NCBI GenBank assembly: GCA_035574155.1
Contig: DATLZD010000062.1
Location: 3,369-67,368 of the forward strand
DNA: 64,000 nt
Source: HRBIN24 sp035574155
GTDB taxonomy: Bacteria; Chloroflexota; Dehalococcoidia; SM23-28-2; HRBIN24
Reading direction: 5' to 3'
Part shown: positions 24,540-34,512 of the stretch, piece by piece
Position numbering within the stretch: position 1 is the stretch's first letter
Layout of the letters: each line of letters starts with the position of its first letter
Notes under the pieces: generated by a model
What the model was told of the DNA's origin: nothing
Seen by the model: the letters and a program-made list of their open reading frames with translations, nothing else
Database searches by the model: none
Program-made: the position numbers and the translations under genes

Positions 24540-25325
24540 CTAGCGGCCCTTGTACTGTGGCTTGCGCTTCTGGGCGAAGGCCAGCGGCCCCTCGCGGGCA
24601 TCCTCGCTACGGAACACCTCGCCGGCCAGCTGCGATTCCAGGGCCAGCCCGTCCTCCAGGGACATCTCTCGGCCACGTAGGGCGGCCTGCTTGATGGCCC
24701 GCACCGCCAGGGGGCCGCACTCCAGGATCTTCTCCGCCACCTCCTGGGCGGTGGGCATGAGCTGCTCTTTGGGCACCACCCGCGAGACGAGGCCCGCCCG
24801 CAGGGCCCACTGGGCGTCGAAGCGCTCGCCGGTCAACAGGAGCTCCATGGCATAGGCCAGGGGGATAGCCCGGGTGAGTCGCTGGGTGCCTCCGGCAGCG
24901 GGAATGATGGCCCGCTTGGGCTCCGGCAGCCCGAAAGTGGCGTGCTCGGCAGCGATGCGGATGTCGCAGCACAGGGCCAGTTCCAGCCCACCGGCCAGGC
25001 AGTAGCCGTTGATGGCTGCTATGATGGGCTTCCAGCACTCGAAGCCGCGGGTGATGCCGGCAAAGGGCACGTTGTAGGACTGGCCGCCGCGGCCAGCGAA
25101 GGCCTCGGCCATGGCCACCAGGTCGGCGCCAGCGCAGAAGGCCACATCGCCGGCGCCGGTGACGATGGCCACCCAGACCTCCGGGTCGTCCTTGAAGTCG
25201 TGAAAGGCGTCGTAGAGCTCCTTGCTGGTCAGGGGGTCGATAGCATTGCGGCGGTCGGGCCGGTTGATGGTGATGTAGGCCAGCCGCCCCTTCTTCTCGT
25301 AGATAATGTTCTGGAAATCGGCCAT
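24540..25325 (-). CDS. Enoyl-CoA hydratase/isomerase family protein
   Basis: A 261-residue crotonase-fold protein. The oxyanion hole is formed by FCAGADL and INGYCLAGGLELALCCD. A catalytic Glu is likely in FGLPEPKRAIIPAAGG. The C-terminus carries the family's trimer helix and ends RKPQYKGR. It would hydrate or isomerise an enoyl-CoA in fatty-acid or aromatic breakdown. The start follows GGGAGGTAAGAC. The thioesterase gene follows immediately in the same direction. Confidence 0.92.
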   Translation of the reverse strand: MADFQNIIYEKKGRLAYITINRPDRRNAIDPLTSKELYDAFHDFKDDPEVWVAIVTGAGDVAFCAGADLVAMAEAFAGRGGQSYNVPFAGITRGFECWKPIIAAINGYCLAGGLELALCCDIRIAAEHATFGLPEPKRAIIPAAGGTQRLTRAIPLAYAMELLLTGERFDAQWALRAGLVSRVVPKEQLMPTAQEVAEKILECGPLAVRAIKQAALRGREMSLEDGLALESQLAGEVFRSEDAREGPLAFAQKRKPQYKGR

Positions 25326-25518
25326 GTCTTACCTCCCGTGCGGTCTGCGCTTGGGCCATGCCCCGTGGGGTGGCGGGAACAGCCCTTGGCGGCCCCGCCT
25401 CCCTGCGGCGCCATCCATATTAGCACGAACGGACCCAGGCGCCAGGGCTGCTGCCAGCGCCTTGTGCCGCGGGCAGCCTTGGGATACCATGGTGGCGACC
25501 TCCGAGGCGTGACCGTCC

Positions 25519-26535
25519 ATGTCCCGAAGCCTCAACGTGGCCATCGTCGGCGCCACCGGCCTGGTGGGCCGCGAGCTGCTGCGGGTGATGGAGGAGCGGG
25601 GCTTCCCCGTGGACGGCCTGCGCCTCCTGGCCTCCTCCCGCTCGGCCGGCACGACCGTCCGCTTTCGCGGCCAGGAGTACACGGTCCAGGAGACGACGGC
25701 CGAGTCCTTCGCCGGGGCTGACCTGGTCTTCATCTCCGTCTCCAGCGAGGTGTCGCGGCGGCTGGTGCCGCTGGCCGTCCAAGCGGGGGCGGTGGTCATC
25801 GACGACTCCAAGGCCTGGCGCCTGGAGCCCCATGTGCCCCTGGTGGTTCCGGAGGTGAATGCCGATGCCCTGGCAGGGCACCGGGGCATCATCGCCACGC
25901 CCAATTGCGAGGTGGTGCCCCTGGTCCTGTGCCTGTGGCCCCTGCACCGGCGTAACCCCGTGCGCCGGGTCATCGTGGACACCTACCAGTCGGTGTCGGG
26001 CACGGGCTGGGCGGCGGTGGAGGAGCTGAAGGAGCAGGCCCGGGCCGCCCTGGAAGGGCGTGAGTCGCCACCCAGGGTCTATCCCCACCCCATCGCCTTC
26101 AACGTCATCCCCCAGGTGGAGCCCTTTGGCGAGGACGGCTACACGCGGGAGGAGTCCACCATCGTCCACGAGACCCGCAAGGTCATGGGCGAGCCGGGGC
26201 TGGCCATCTCGGCCACCTGCGTGCGGGTGCCGGTGATGGTGGGCCACAGCCTGGCGGTGCACGTCGAGTTCGAGCGGCCCTTCGACCCTGGCGAGGCCCG
26301 GGAGTTGCTGCGCCAGGCCCCCGGCGTGCGGGTCCTGGACGACCCCGCGGCCAGCGTCTACCCGACCCCCCTGCAGGCGGCCGGCGGCGACCAGTGCCTG
26401 GTGGGCCGCATCCGTCAGGACTCGTCCTGCCAGAGCGGGCTGGCCCTGTGGGTCTCGTGCGATAACCTGCGCAAGGGCGCGGCCCTCAATCTGGTCCAGA
26501 TCGCGGAGGAACTCCTCTCCCGTAACCTGATATAG
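25519..26535 (+). CDS. asd: Aspartate-semialdehyde dehydrogenase
   Basis: A 338-residue ASADH, which reduces aspartyl phosphate to aspartate semialdehyde. The NADP site is GATGLVG (10-16). The active Cys is in TPNCEVVPL, and YQSVSGTGWAAVEEL and HETRKVMG supply substrate residues. The motif after the Cys (NCEVV) differs from the common NCST/NCTT form. It lies 19 bases before dapA in the same direction, forming a lysine-branch pair. Confidence 0.94.
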   Translation: MSRSLNVAIVGATGLVGRELLRVMEERGFPVDGLRLLASSRSAGTTVRFRGQEYTVQETTAESFAGADLVFISVSSEVSRRLVPLAVQAGAVVIDDSKAWRLEPHVPLVVPEVNADALAGHRGIIATPNCEVVPLVLCLWPLHRRNPVRRVIVDTYQSVSGTGWAAVEELKEQARAALEGRESPPRVYPHPIAFNVIPQVEPFGEDGYTREESTIVHETRKVMGEPGLAISATCVRVPVMVGHSLAVHVEFERPFDPGEARELLRQAPGVRVLDDPAASVYPTPLQAAGGDQCLVGRIRQDSSCQSGLALWVSCDNLRKGAALNLVQIAEELLSRNLI

Positions 26536-26554
26536 CCCAGAGGGAGGTGGGGAC

Positions 26555-27451
26555 ATGGAGCTCGGAAGGTTGCTCACGGCCATGGTCACCCCCATGGACG
26601 ACGAGGGGCGGGTGGACTATGGCCAGGCCCGCCGTCTGGCCCAGGCCCTCATGGACTCTGGCTCCGACGGGGTGGTGGTGGCCGGTACGACCGGCGAGGC
26701 GCCCACCCTCTCCCATGAGGAGAGGGTGAGGCTCGTGCGGGAGGTCAAGGAGGCCTTGGCCGGACGCGGGGCCGTCATCGCCGGCACCGGCACCTACCGC
26801 ACCGAGGAGAGCATCGAGCTGTCACGGGAGGCGGAACGGGCGGGCGCCGATGGCCTCCTGCTCGTTACTCCCTACTATCATCGTCCCACCCAGGAGGGGC
26901 TCTACCGCCACTTCCGCGCCATCGCCGAGGCGGTCTCGGTTCCCTGCATCCTCTACAACGTCCCGGGACGGACAGGGGTCAACATGACGGCCGAAACGGC
27001 CCTGCGCCTGGCCCAGGTGCCCAACATCGTGGGCGTGAAGGAGGCATCGGGCGACCTGGGACAGGCGGCCCGCATCATCGAGGGGGCGCCTCCTGGGTTC
27101 CGCGTCTGGAGCGGCGACGACGCCTTCACCCTGCCCCTGCTGGCCATCGGCGGCTACGGGGTGGTGGCCGTCGTTTCCCACTTGGCGGGGCTCCAGTTCA
27201 AGCGCATGATCGAGGCCTTCCTGGCTGGAGCGGTGGAGGAGGCGGCCCGGCTGCACCGTCGCCTTCTGCCCCTCATGCAGACCTTGATGACGGCTGCCCC
27301 CAACCCCATACCTGTCAAGTACGCCCTCAACCAGGTGGGGTTCCGAGTGGGTCGGCCGCGGCTGCCCCTGACGGAGCCCGACGAGGACGCTGCCCGCCGC
27401 ATCATGGCCGAGGTGGCCAAGGTCCCCCTGGACCTGAAGGTCCCCGTCTGA
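26555..27451 (+). CDS. dapA: 4-hydroxy-tetrahydrodipicolinate synthase
   Basis: A 298-residue DapA TIM barrel that condenses pyruvate with aspartate semialdehyde. TTGEAPTLS (about 44-52), the Tyr in YNVPGRTG (about 133-140) and the Schiff-base Lys in VGVKEASGD are all present. The ATG follows GGGAGGTGGGG. It is cotranscribed with asd; dapB is encoded elsewhere at 17.9 kb. Confidence 0.96.
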   Translation: MELGRLLTAMVTPMDDEGRVDYGQARRLAQALMDSGSDGVVVAGTTGEAPTLSHEERVRLVREVKEALAGRGAVIAGTGTYRTEESIELSREAERAGADGLLLVTPYYHRPTQEGLYRHFRAIAEAVSVPCILYNVPGRTGVNMTAETALRLAQVPNIVGVKEASGDLGQAARIIEGAPPGFRVWSGDDAFTLPLLAIGGYGVVAVVSHLAGLQFKRMIEAFLAGAVEEAARLHRRLLPLMQTLMTAAPNPIPVKYALNQVGFRVGRPRLPLTEPDEDAARRIMAEVAKVPLDLKVPV

Positions 27452-27476
27452 GCAGCGGCTGGTGGCCCGTCGCCCT

Positions 27477-27965
27477 TCAGTTGCCGGCAGCCCGCTGGGC
27501 CTGGAACCGTTGCCAGCGGCGCCTCAGCACCGACTGTCCCCAGCGGTAGCCCAAGGCGTCGCCCACGCTGTTGGCCAGGTTGGCGAAAAAGACGTAGCTG
27601 AAGGCAAGCACCAGGAACATGGCCAACACCGTCCACCAATGGACGTCGGCCAGGGCGATGGGCATCAGGCTCATGACGATGCCCAGCAGCAGCCCGCCAT
27701 AGGCCATGCCCCGCACGACCAGGGCCTCCCGGAAGCGTTGGGCGCGGAACATCTCCAGCACCTCGCGGGGGATACGCTGCACCGGCGGCACGTCGCGGAT
27801 GGCAGCCCCGCAGTTGGGGCACCGGAGCTGCCCTCGCTCCAGCGGGTGGTAGCAGTGGCCACAGAACAGGCCGGCGTTGGGCGCCTGCCCCGATAGCACC
27901 AGGTCCAGCAGGCGCTGCAACCGTGGCGAGAAGGGCGGACCGTCCTTTGCTGGAGCGCCGGTCAT
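27477..27965 (-). CDS. Zinc-ribbon membrane protein of unknown function
   Basis: About 162 residues. A zinc ribbon with CGHC and CPNC (C-x2-C twice, about residues 35-55) precedes two or three hydrophobic helices (MAYGGLLLGIVMSLMPIALA and WWTVLAMFLVLAFSYVFFA). The C-terminus is basic (RRRWQRFQAQR). ATG 27965 is used; GTG 27980 is possible. The ribbon is cytoplasmic or external depending on topology, which I cannot fix. It is convergent with dapA. Confidence 0.75.
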   Translation of the reverse strand: MTGAPAKDGPPFSPRLQRLLDLVLSGQAPNAGLFCGHCYHPLERGQLRCPNCGAAIRDVPPVQRIPREVLEMFRAQRFREALVVRGMAYGGLLLGIVMSLMPIALADVHWWTVLAMFLVLAFSYVFFANLANSVGDALGYRWGQSVLRRRWQRFQAQRAAGN

Positions 27966-28007
27966 GGCCCTGCCAGGCACCAGTCTAGGCCCGCCGCACG
28001 CCTATGG

Positions 28008-28508
28008 CTAGACGGGCTGCAGCGAGAAGGAGTGGTCGGCCATCAGGGCTGCCGCGAAGACGATGCCCAGGGACGCCAGCAGTATCACGGCCGAGAGGGC
28101 CATGGTGGCCCGGCGCAGGGAGCGGGCCTGGGCATCGTTGCCCCCCCTCTCCATGGCCTGCAGCTGTCGCGGCCCTACCACGAAGGAGTGGAGGGCCGTC
28201 AGGGCCAGGGCAAGGGCCAGCAGGCCCATCTTGGCGGTAAAGATCCAGGCGTAGCGGCGGCCCGGGTCCAGCAGGTCGTCTATCTCGTCCATGCGCTGGA
28301 AGAGGTTGCTGAGGCCGCTCAGCACCAGTACCACTATGGCCGCCCCACCCAACCAGCCGAAGCGACTGGTCAGGACGCGCAGGACGCGGACTCGCGCTCC
28401 CGGCTCCAGGGCGCGCAGGGCGGGAATGACGAGGAACAGGAAGAACTGGGGCCCGATGAAGGCCGTCGCTGCCACGATGTGGATCCAGAAGCTGATGCTC
28501 TCGGTCAT
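28008..28508 (-). CDS. Four-helix membrane protein, CopD-like
   Basis: 166 residues with four hydrophobic helices: about 5-28 (FWIHIVAATAFIGPQFFLFL), 52-70, 88-108 (KMGLLALALALTALHSFVVG) and 138-158. The first helix with His and Gly-Pro resembles CopD/DUF4149-type integral proteins, some of which bind copper or heme. Function is not known. Its ATG overlaps the purA stop by four bases, so it is coupled to purine synthesis only by position. Confidence 0.72.
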   Translation of the reverse strand: MTESISFWIHIVAATAFIGPQFFLFLVIPALRALEPGARVRVLRVLTSRFGWLGGAAIVVLVLSGLSNLFQRMDEIDDLLDPGRRYAWIFTAKMGLLALALALTALHSFVVGPRQLQAMERGGNDAQARSLRRATMALSAVILLASLGIVFAAALMADHSFSLQPV

Positions 28509-29809
28509 GGGGCCAGCACGTCGCGCAGGACGATAGCTTGCTCCCGCTCCGGCCCCACCGACACCAGGGAGATGGGGACCCCCAACAGCTCCTCCACGCG
28601 TCGGACATAGGCCTGGGCGCGGGGCGGCAGGTCGGCGAAGCGGCGCACCCCCGAGGTGTCCTCCTCCCAGCCCGGCAGCTCCTCATACACCGGCTGGGCA
28701 CGCCACAGGGCGGCCGTGCTGGCGGGGAAGGTGTCGGTGACGTGGCCGTCCAGTCGGTAGGCCACGCAGATGTTGATGGTGGGGAACCGGTCCAGCACGT
28801 CCAGCCGCGTGAGGGCCACCGTCGTCAGCCCGTTGGCCCGCGCCGTGTAGCGGGAGGCCACCGCATCGAACCAGCCGCAGCGTCGCGGGCGGCCGGTGGT
28901 GGCGCCGTATTCGGGACGCGGCCCCGACTCCCGCAGCATGGTGCCCCGCTCGTCCAGCAGCTCGGTGGGCATGGGGCCGTTGCCGACGCGCGTCATGTAG
29001 GACTTGTAGACCCCCACCACGGCCCCGATCTGGGTAGGGCCGATGCCCATGCCGATGCAGGCCCCTCCGGCCAGGGAGGACGGCACCGAGGAGGTGACGT
29101 ATTCGTAGGTCCCCAGGTCCAGGTCCAACAGGGAGCCCTGGGCACCCTCCAGCAACACCGTCAGGCCCCGGGACAGGGCGTCCTGGACCAGGGCGGCGGT
29201 GTCGGCCACGAAGGGGCGCAGGCGGGCGCCATACTCGGCATACTCGCTCCAGACCTGCTCCAGGTCCAGGGGTTCGGCCTCGAAGAGCTTCGTGAGGAGG
29301 GCGTTCTTGATAGGCAGGACGGCGGCCAGCCGCTCCCGTAACGCCTCGGGGTCCACCAGGTCCACCATGCGGATGCCCATGCGCCCCACCTTGTCGACGA
29401 AGGTGGGGCCGACGCCGCGGCCGGTGGTGCCGATGGCCCCCCTGCCCCGCATTCGCTCCTCCAGCCGGTCCAGGAGCACGTGCCAGGGCATGGTGACGTG
29501 GGCGCGGTCGCTGACGAACAGCCGCCCCCGCACGGGCACCCCTCGCTCCTCCAGGGAGGAGACCTCCTCCAGTAGGACCTTGGGGTCCACGGCCACGCCG
29601 TTACCGATGAGGCAGAGCTTGTCCGGGTAGAAGATGCCGGCCGGCACCAGGTGGAGGCGGAACTCCCCCAGCTCGTTGACGATGGTGTGGCCGGCGTTGC
29701 TGCCGGCGGAGTAACGGGCCACCACCTGGGCCCGCTGGGCCAGCAGGTCTACCACCCGGCCCTTGCCCTCATCGCCCCATTGGCCCCCGATGACCACCAC
29801 GGCCGGCAT
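28505..29809 (-). CDS. purA: Adenylosuccinate synthetase
   Basis: A 434-residue PurA that joins IMP and aspartate with GTP hydrolysis, the first step to AMP. GGQWGDEGKG near residue 8-17 is the GTP loop; GNGVAVDP, TTGRGVGPTFVDK, EGAQGSLLDLD and GATTGRPRRCGWFD are further signatures. The ATG follows GGGAGGGAAG. An upstream promoter (29856-29884) fits. The next gene overlaps by ATGA. Confidence 0.97.
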   Translation of the reverse strand: MPAVVVIGGQWGDEGKGRVVDLLAQRAQVVARYSAGSNAGHTIVNELGEFRLHLVPAGIFYPDKLCLIGNGVAVDPKVLLEEVSSLEERGVPVRGRLFVSDRAHVTMPWHVLLDRLEERMRGRGAIGTTGRGVGPTFVDKVGRMGIRMVDLVDPEALRERLAAVLPIKNALLTKLFEAEPLDLEQVWSEYAEYGARLRPFVADTAALVQDALSRGLTVLLEGAQGSLLDLDLGTYEYVTSSVPSSLAGGACIGMGIGPTQIGAVVGVYKSYMTRVGNGPMPTELLDERGTMLRESGPRPEYGATTGRPRRCGWFDAVASRYTARANGLTTVALTRLDVLDRFPTINICVAYRLDGHVTDTFPASTAALWRAQPVYEELPGWEEDTSGVRRFADLPPRAQAYVRRVEELLGVPISLVSVGPEREQAIVLRDVLAP

Positions 29810-29855
29810 AGGCTTCCCTCCCGCACCATGCGCTGCCTTCCTGAAGGCCGCAGTA

Positions 29856-29884
29856 AGTGTAAAAAGGGGGGGCCTAAGGGTCAA
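29856..29884 (-). promoter_or_regulatory. purA promoter TTGACC-N17-TACACT
   Basis: Minus-strand TTGACC (plus 29879-29884) and TACACT (plus 29856-29861) are 17 bases apart, about 47 bases upstream of the purA ATG. It is divergent from the ferredoxin promoter 30 bases away. Confidence 0.65.
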
Positions 29885-29909
29885 GGGCGGCACGCCCATC
29901 CGCTTCTAC

Positions 29910-29938
29910 TTGACCGGCGGGGGGTTGCGAGTTAATAT
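29910..29938 (+). promoter_or_regulatory. Ferredoxin promoter TTGACC-N17-TAATAT
   Basis: TTGACC (29910-29915) and TAATAT (29933-29938) with a 17-base spacer, the best consensus-like sigma-70 promoter of the window. The transcript would have a ~58-base AT-rich leader with GGAGG at 29992. Confidence 0.7.
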
Positions 29939-30002
29939 CGTAAGGGGTGGAGGATTGGGAGATTTTGGACAGCAAAAAATTATCTAACTGTGGAGGTCTG
30001 AA

Positions 30003-30290
30003 ATGGCGTATGTCATCTGTGAGCCCTGCATCGACGTGATGGACAAGTCCTGCGTCGAGGTCTGTCCGGTCGACTGCATCCACTACGAGGAGGGGGTGGA
30101 CCGCAAGCTCTACATCGACCCTGACGAGTGCATCGATTGCGGCGCCTGCGAGCCCGTCTGCCCCGTTACCGCCATCTTTGCCGAGGACGACGTGCCCGAC
30201 CAGTGGAAGGAGTACATCGAGCTGGACGCCAAGTGGTACAAGGACCCCGACGCTGTCCGTGCCCGCATCAACGAGCTGAAGCCCGCCTAG
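30003..30290 (+). CDS. fdxA: Ferredoxin, bacterial 7Fe/8Fe type
   Basis: A 95-residue small acidic ferredoxin. Cysteines in EPCIDVMDKSCVEVCPVDC and CIDCGACEPVCP provide two clusters, in the spacing of FdxA-type 3Fe-4S/4Fe-4S ferredoxins, with the long C-terminal helix (about 60-95). An additional Cys is at residue 6. It is a soluble electron carrier. The start follows TGGAGGTCTG. It has a strong promoter and is monocistronic, suggesting high expression. Confidence 0.95.
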   Translation: MAYVICEPCIDVMDKSCVEVCPVDCIHYEEGVDRKLYIDPDECIDCGACEPVCPVTAIFAEDDVPDQWKEYIELDAKWYKDPDAVRARINELKPA

Positions 30291-30328
30291 GCGGCACCCT
30301 TCAGCTCCGGCCGACGGTGAGGCCCTGG

Positions 30329-30906
30329 CTATCCGTGGGTGGAGGCCAGGGCCTCTAGCGTCTGGGCGAAGAGGGAGGCCGTTTCCGGGTCACGGTCGCA
30401 CAGCCTCACACGGGCGATGGGCGACTCCGGGTGGGAGTCCAAATAGTCCTGGACGGCCCTGACTATGGCCCGCACCCCCGCCTCTTTGGGGAAGCCGAAG
30501 ATCCCGGTGGAGATGGCCGGCAGGGCCACGCTTTTGGCAGCCACCTCATCGGCCCTCTGCAGGGCGCTGTGGACGGCGCGGGCCAGCAGCGCCTCCTCGT
30601 GGCCCATGCCCCAGCGGGGACCCACGGCGTGGACCACGTAGCGGGCCTTGAGGCGGCCAGCACCGGTGATGGCGGCGCCGCCGGTGGGCACCGGGCCGTG
30701 CTGCCTGACCCAACGGTCACTCTCCTCCTGTATCTCGCGGCCACCGCGACGGACGATGGCCCCGGCCACGCCGCCACCGTGGGATAGGCGCTCGTTGGCG
30801 GCGTTGACGATGACGTCCGTCTTCTCCTGGGTGATGTCGCCCTGGACGGCCTCCAGCACCCGCCCGTCAGGCCGACGGTAGGAAGCGAGCACCCTGGCCC
30901 CAGCGC

Positions 30907-30910
<4 letters not shown>
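30329..30910 (-). CDS. Macrodomain (ADP-ribose-binding) protein
   Basis: A 193-residue macrodomain. ADP-ribose-binding motifs are GDITQEKTDVIVNAANERLSHGGGVAGAI (about 21-50), YVVHAVGPRWG and ALPAISTGIFGFPKE. Such proteins remove or bind ADP-ribose or deacetylate O-acetyl-ADP-ribose. The GTG start overlaps the glyS stop as GTGA, so it is translated together with glycyl-tRNA synthetase. Whether the two proteins work together is unknown. Confidence 0.93.
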
Positions 30911-32355
<1,445 letters not shown>

Positions 32356-32661
32356 GCCTCGTCCTCACCTCTCCGGGGCCATCGCCCCTCCTCTTGCTGC
32401 AAGGTATCAGGGGCCGGGGGCCTAAGTCAAAGCCGTCGGGGACGGCTGTGGGCCCTCGCGGGAGGGGACGGGGCCGGAGCCCCCGTCGCGGCCTGGCGCT
32501 CTTAGCCAGCGTGGGGGCCACACGTCCTGGCACCCCCACCAGGGCTATGCGGGGCCCTGCCCTCGGGGCAGGAGGGGGCGTGGAGTGCTCGGGCGTTCGC
32601 CTGGGGGCAGCCCTGGGTCGCGGCCCTAGCCCGGGGGCGGTCCCTGCCTACTCCCCCGTCA
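32356..32661 (-). other. 306-bp gap holding the glyS promoter and GC-rich hairpins
   Basis: Between the monooxygenase stop and glyS start, no gene is seen. Minus-strand TTGACT (plus 32425-32430) and GATACC (plus 32403-32408), 16 bases apart, form a plausible glyS promoter. CCTGCCC/GGGCAGG (around 32557-32573) and a GACGGGG/CCCCGTC fold are hairpins. I looked for a T-box (AGGGTGG-ACCGCG type) and did not find one. Confidence 0.4.
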
Positions 32662-34293
32662 TCAGGCCCGGGCGGCCGGCACCGGGTTAAAGGCGAAGCC
32701 CTCGTATCCTTTGGCGGCCACGTCGTCGCAGATCTGGCGGTAGTTGTTGAAGCCACCGCAATAGGGGTAGACCAGCCGTGGCTTCCCGGGGATGTTGGTC
32801 CCCGTCCACCAGGAGTTGGTCTCCGCGATGAGCGTGGCCGATGCCACCTGGTTGTGGTGGGCCACCCAGCGCTCCTCCGCCTCGGGGAGCGCCTCGATGC
32901 AGTCCAGCTGCCGGTCCCGCATGTAGCGGATACAGTCGGCGATCCACTCCACGTGCTGTTCGATGGCCACCGGCATGTTGGTCAACACCGACGGGCTCTG
33001 GGGCCCGGTGATGATGAACATGTTGGGGAACCCGCTGGTGGCGAGGCCAAGATACGTCCGCGGCCCATCGGCCCACTTGCTGCGTAGCGACTGCCCGCCC
33101 CGACCGCGAATGTCAATGGCGAACAGGGCGCCCGTCATGGCGTCGAACCCGGTGGCGAATATGATGCAGTCCACCTCGTACTCGGCTTCCGTCGTCCGCA
33201 CCCCGTTGGGGGTTATCTCGACGATGGGCGACCTGCGCACGTCGACCAGCGTTACGTTGTCGCGGTTGAAGGCCTCGTAGTAGCCGTGCTCTAGGGGCGG
33301 CCTTCGGCTGGCAAAGGGGTGGTCCTTAGGACAGAGGGCCTCCGCCACCTGGGGGTCTTTCACGATCTCGCGGATCTTGGAGCGGATGAACTCGCAGGCG
33401 GTCTCGTTGGCCTCCCGGTTGATAATCAAGTCGTTGAAGGCCTGGGTGAAGGACAGTCCCCCTCTTGCCCACCGCTCCTCGAACACCCTCTGCCTCTCCT
33501 CAGGGGGCACCGATAGCGCCGAGGTGGTGGCGGGCTCCCAGGGGAACCCACCCCATGACTGCCGCGCCTTGTCCCATATCTGCTTGTAGTTGGCCTTCAG
33601 CTCGCGGACGTAGTCCGGGTCCAGGGGGCGGTTGCGTCCCGGTATGTTGTAGTTGGGCGTGCGCTGGAACACATAAACATGCTGCGCCTGCTGGGCCACC
33701 TCGGGGACCACCTGGACTCCTGTGGCGCCCGTGCCGATGACCGCCACCCGCTGCCCTGTGAAGTCCACCGGCTCGTGGGGCCAGCGCCCCGTGTGGTACC
33801 ACTTGCCCCGGAAGCTCTCGAGCCCCTTGAACTGGGGGATGTTGGCCATCGAGAGACAGCCGACGGCGGTGATAAAGAACCTAGCGGTGACGGAGTCGCC
33901 GCGGTCGGTGGCGATCTGCCACAGGTTGCGGTCCTCGTCGAACACGGCCGCCACGACTCGCGTGGAGAACTGGATGTCGCGCCGCAGGTCGAACTTGTCG
34001 GCTATATACTGGAGGTAACGGAGGATCTCCGGCTGCGCGGCGTAGCGCTCGCTCCAGGTCCACTCCTGCAGCTGCTCCTCGGAGAAGTGGTCGGGGAACA
34101 TGTAGTAGACGCTTTCCGAGTCGCAGCGGGCGCCCGGGTAGCGGTTCCAGTACCAGGTGCCGCCCACGTCCTCGCCTGCCTCGTACACCCTCACGGCCAG
34201 CTGTAGCTGCCGCAGGCGGTGGAGCATGTATAGGCCCGAGAACCCTGCCCCCACTACCACGGCGTCGAAATGAGCCTGAGCCGGTGCCGCCAT
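32662..34293 (-). CDS. Flavin-containing Baeyer-Villiger-type monooxygenase
   Basis: A 543-residue class B flavoprotein monooxygenase, cyclohexanone/steroid-monooxygenase-like. FAD site GAGFSG (15-20), the BVMO fingerprint FRGKWYHTGRWP (161-172) and NADPH site GTGATG (187-192) are intact, as is the second Rossmann ATGFDAMTG. It would insert oxygen next to a ketone to give an ester or lactone with NADPH and O2. The start follows AGGAGG and a TTGACA promoter. It faces an enoyl-CoA hydratase/CoA-transferase operon, suggesting breakdown of a cyclic ketone or steroid-like compound. Confidence 0.93.
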   Translation of the reverse strand: MAAPAQAHFDAVVVGAGFSGLYMLHRLRQLQLAVRVYEAGEDVGGTWYWNRYPGARCDSESVYYMFPDHFSEEQLQEWTWSERYAAQPEILRYLQYIADKFDLRRDIQFSTRVVAAVFDEDRNLWQIATDRGDSVTARFFITAVGCLSMANIPQFKGLESFRGKWYHTGRWPHEPVDFTGQRVAVIGTGATGVQVVPEVAQQAQHVYVFQRTPNYNIPGRNRPLDPDYVRELKANYKQIWDKARQSWGGFPWEPATTSALSVPPEERQRVFEERWARGGLSFTQAFNDLIINREANETACEFIRSKIREIVKDPQVAEALCPKDHPFASRRPPLEHGYYEAFNRDNVTLVDVRRSPIVEITPNGVRTTEAEYEVDCIIFATGFDAMTGALFAIDIRGRGGQSLRSKWADGPRTYLGLATSGFPNMFIITGPQSPSVLTNMPVAIEQHVEWIADCIRYMRDRQLDCIEALPEAEERWVAHHNQVASATLIAETNSWWTGTNIPGKPRLVYPYCGGFNNYRQICDDVAAKGYEGFAFNPVPAARA

Positions 34294-34327
34294 CGCTCGC
34301 CGTCCTCCTAGCCCCAGTTTTTCCTTG

Positions 34328-34357
34328 ATTTAAGGGCAACTTCATGCCCGTTGTCAA
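34328..34357 (-). promoter_or_regulatory. Monooxygenase promoter TTGACA-N18-TTAAAT with a dyad in the spacer
   Basis: Minus-strand TTGACA (plus 34352-34357) and TTAAAT (plus 34328-34333) are 18 bases apart. GGGCA and TGCCC (34334-34338, 34345-34349) form an inverted repeat between them, where a repressor would block transcription. AGGAGG lies downstream before the ATG. Confidence 0.6.
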
Positions 34358-34512
34358 GGGAGGCTGGGACTGACCCTTGTGGGGCCTCGCAGGACACCGT
34401 CCTGTGGTGGGTCGCCATCGTCCGCCACGTCCGACGGCACAGGGGCTGTGGCCAGGTTGGGACCGCGGCGCTAGACTAGTGCTGACCGTCCTTTCCACAG
34501 GAGGGGCGTGGC

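Noticed and set aside
32356..32661. T-box leader for glyS
   Set aside because: The antiterminator consensus was not found on the glyS strand.
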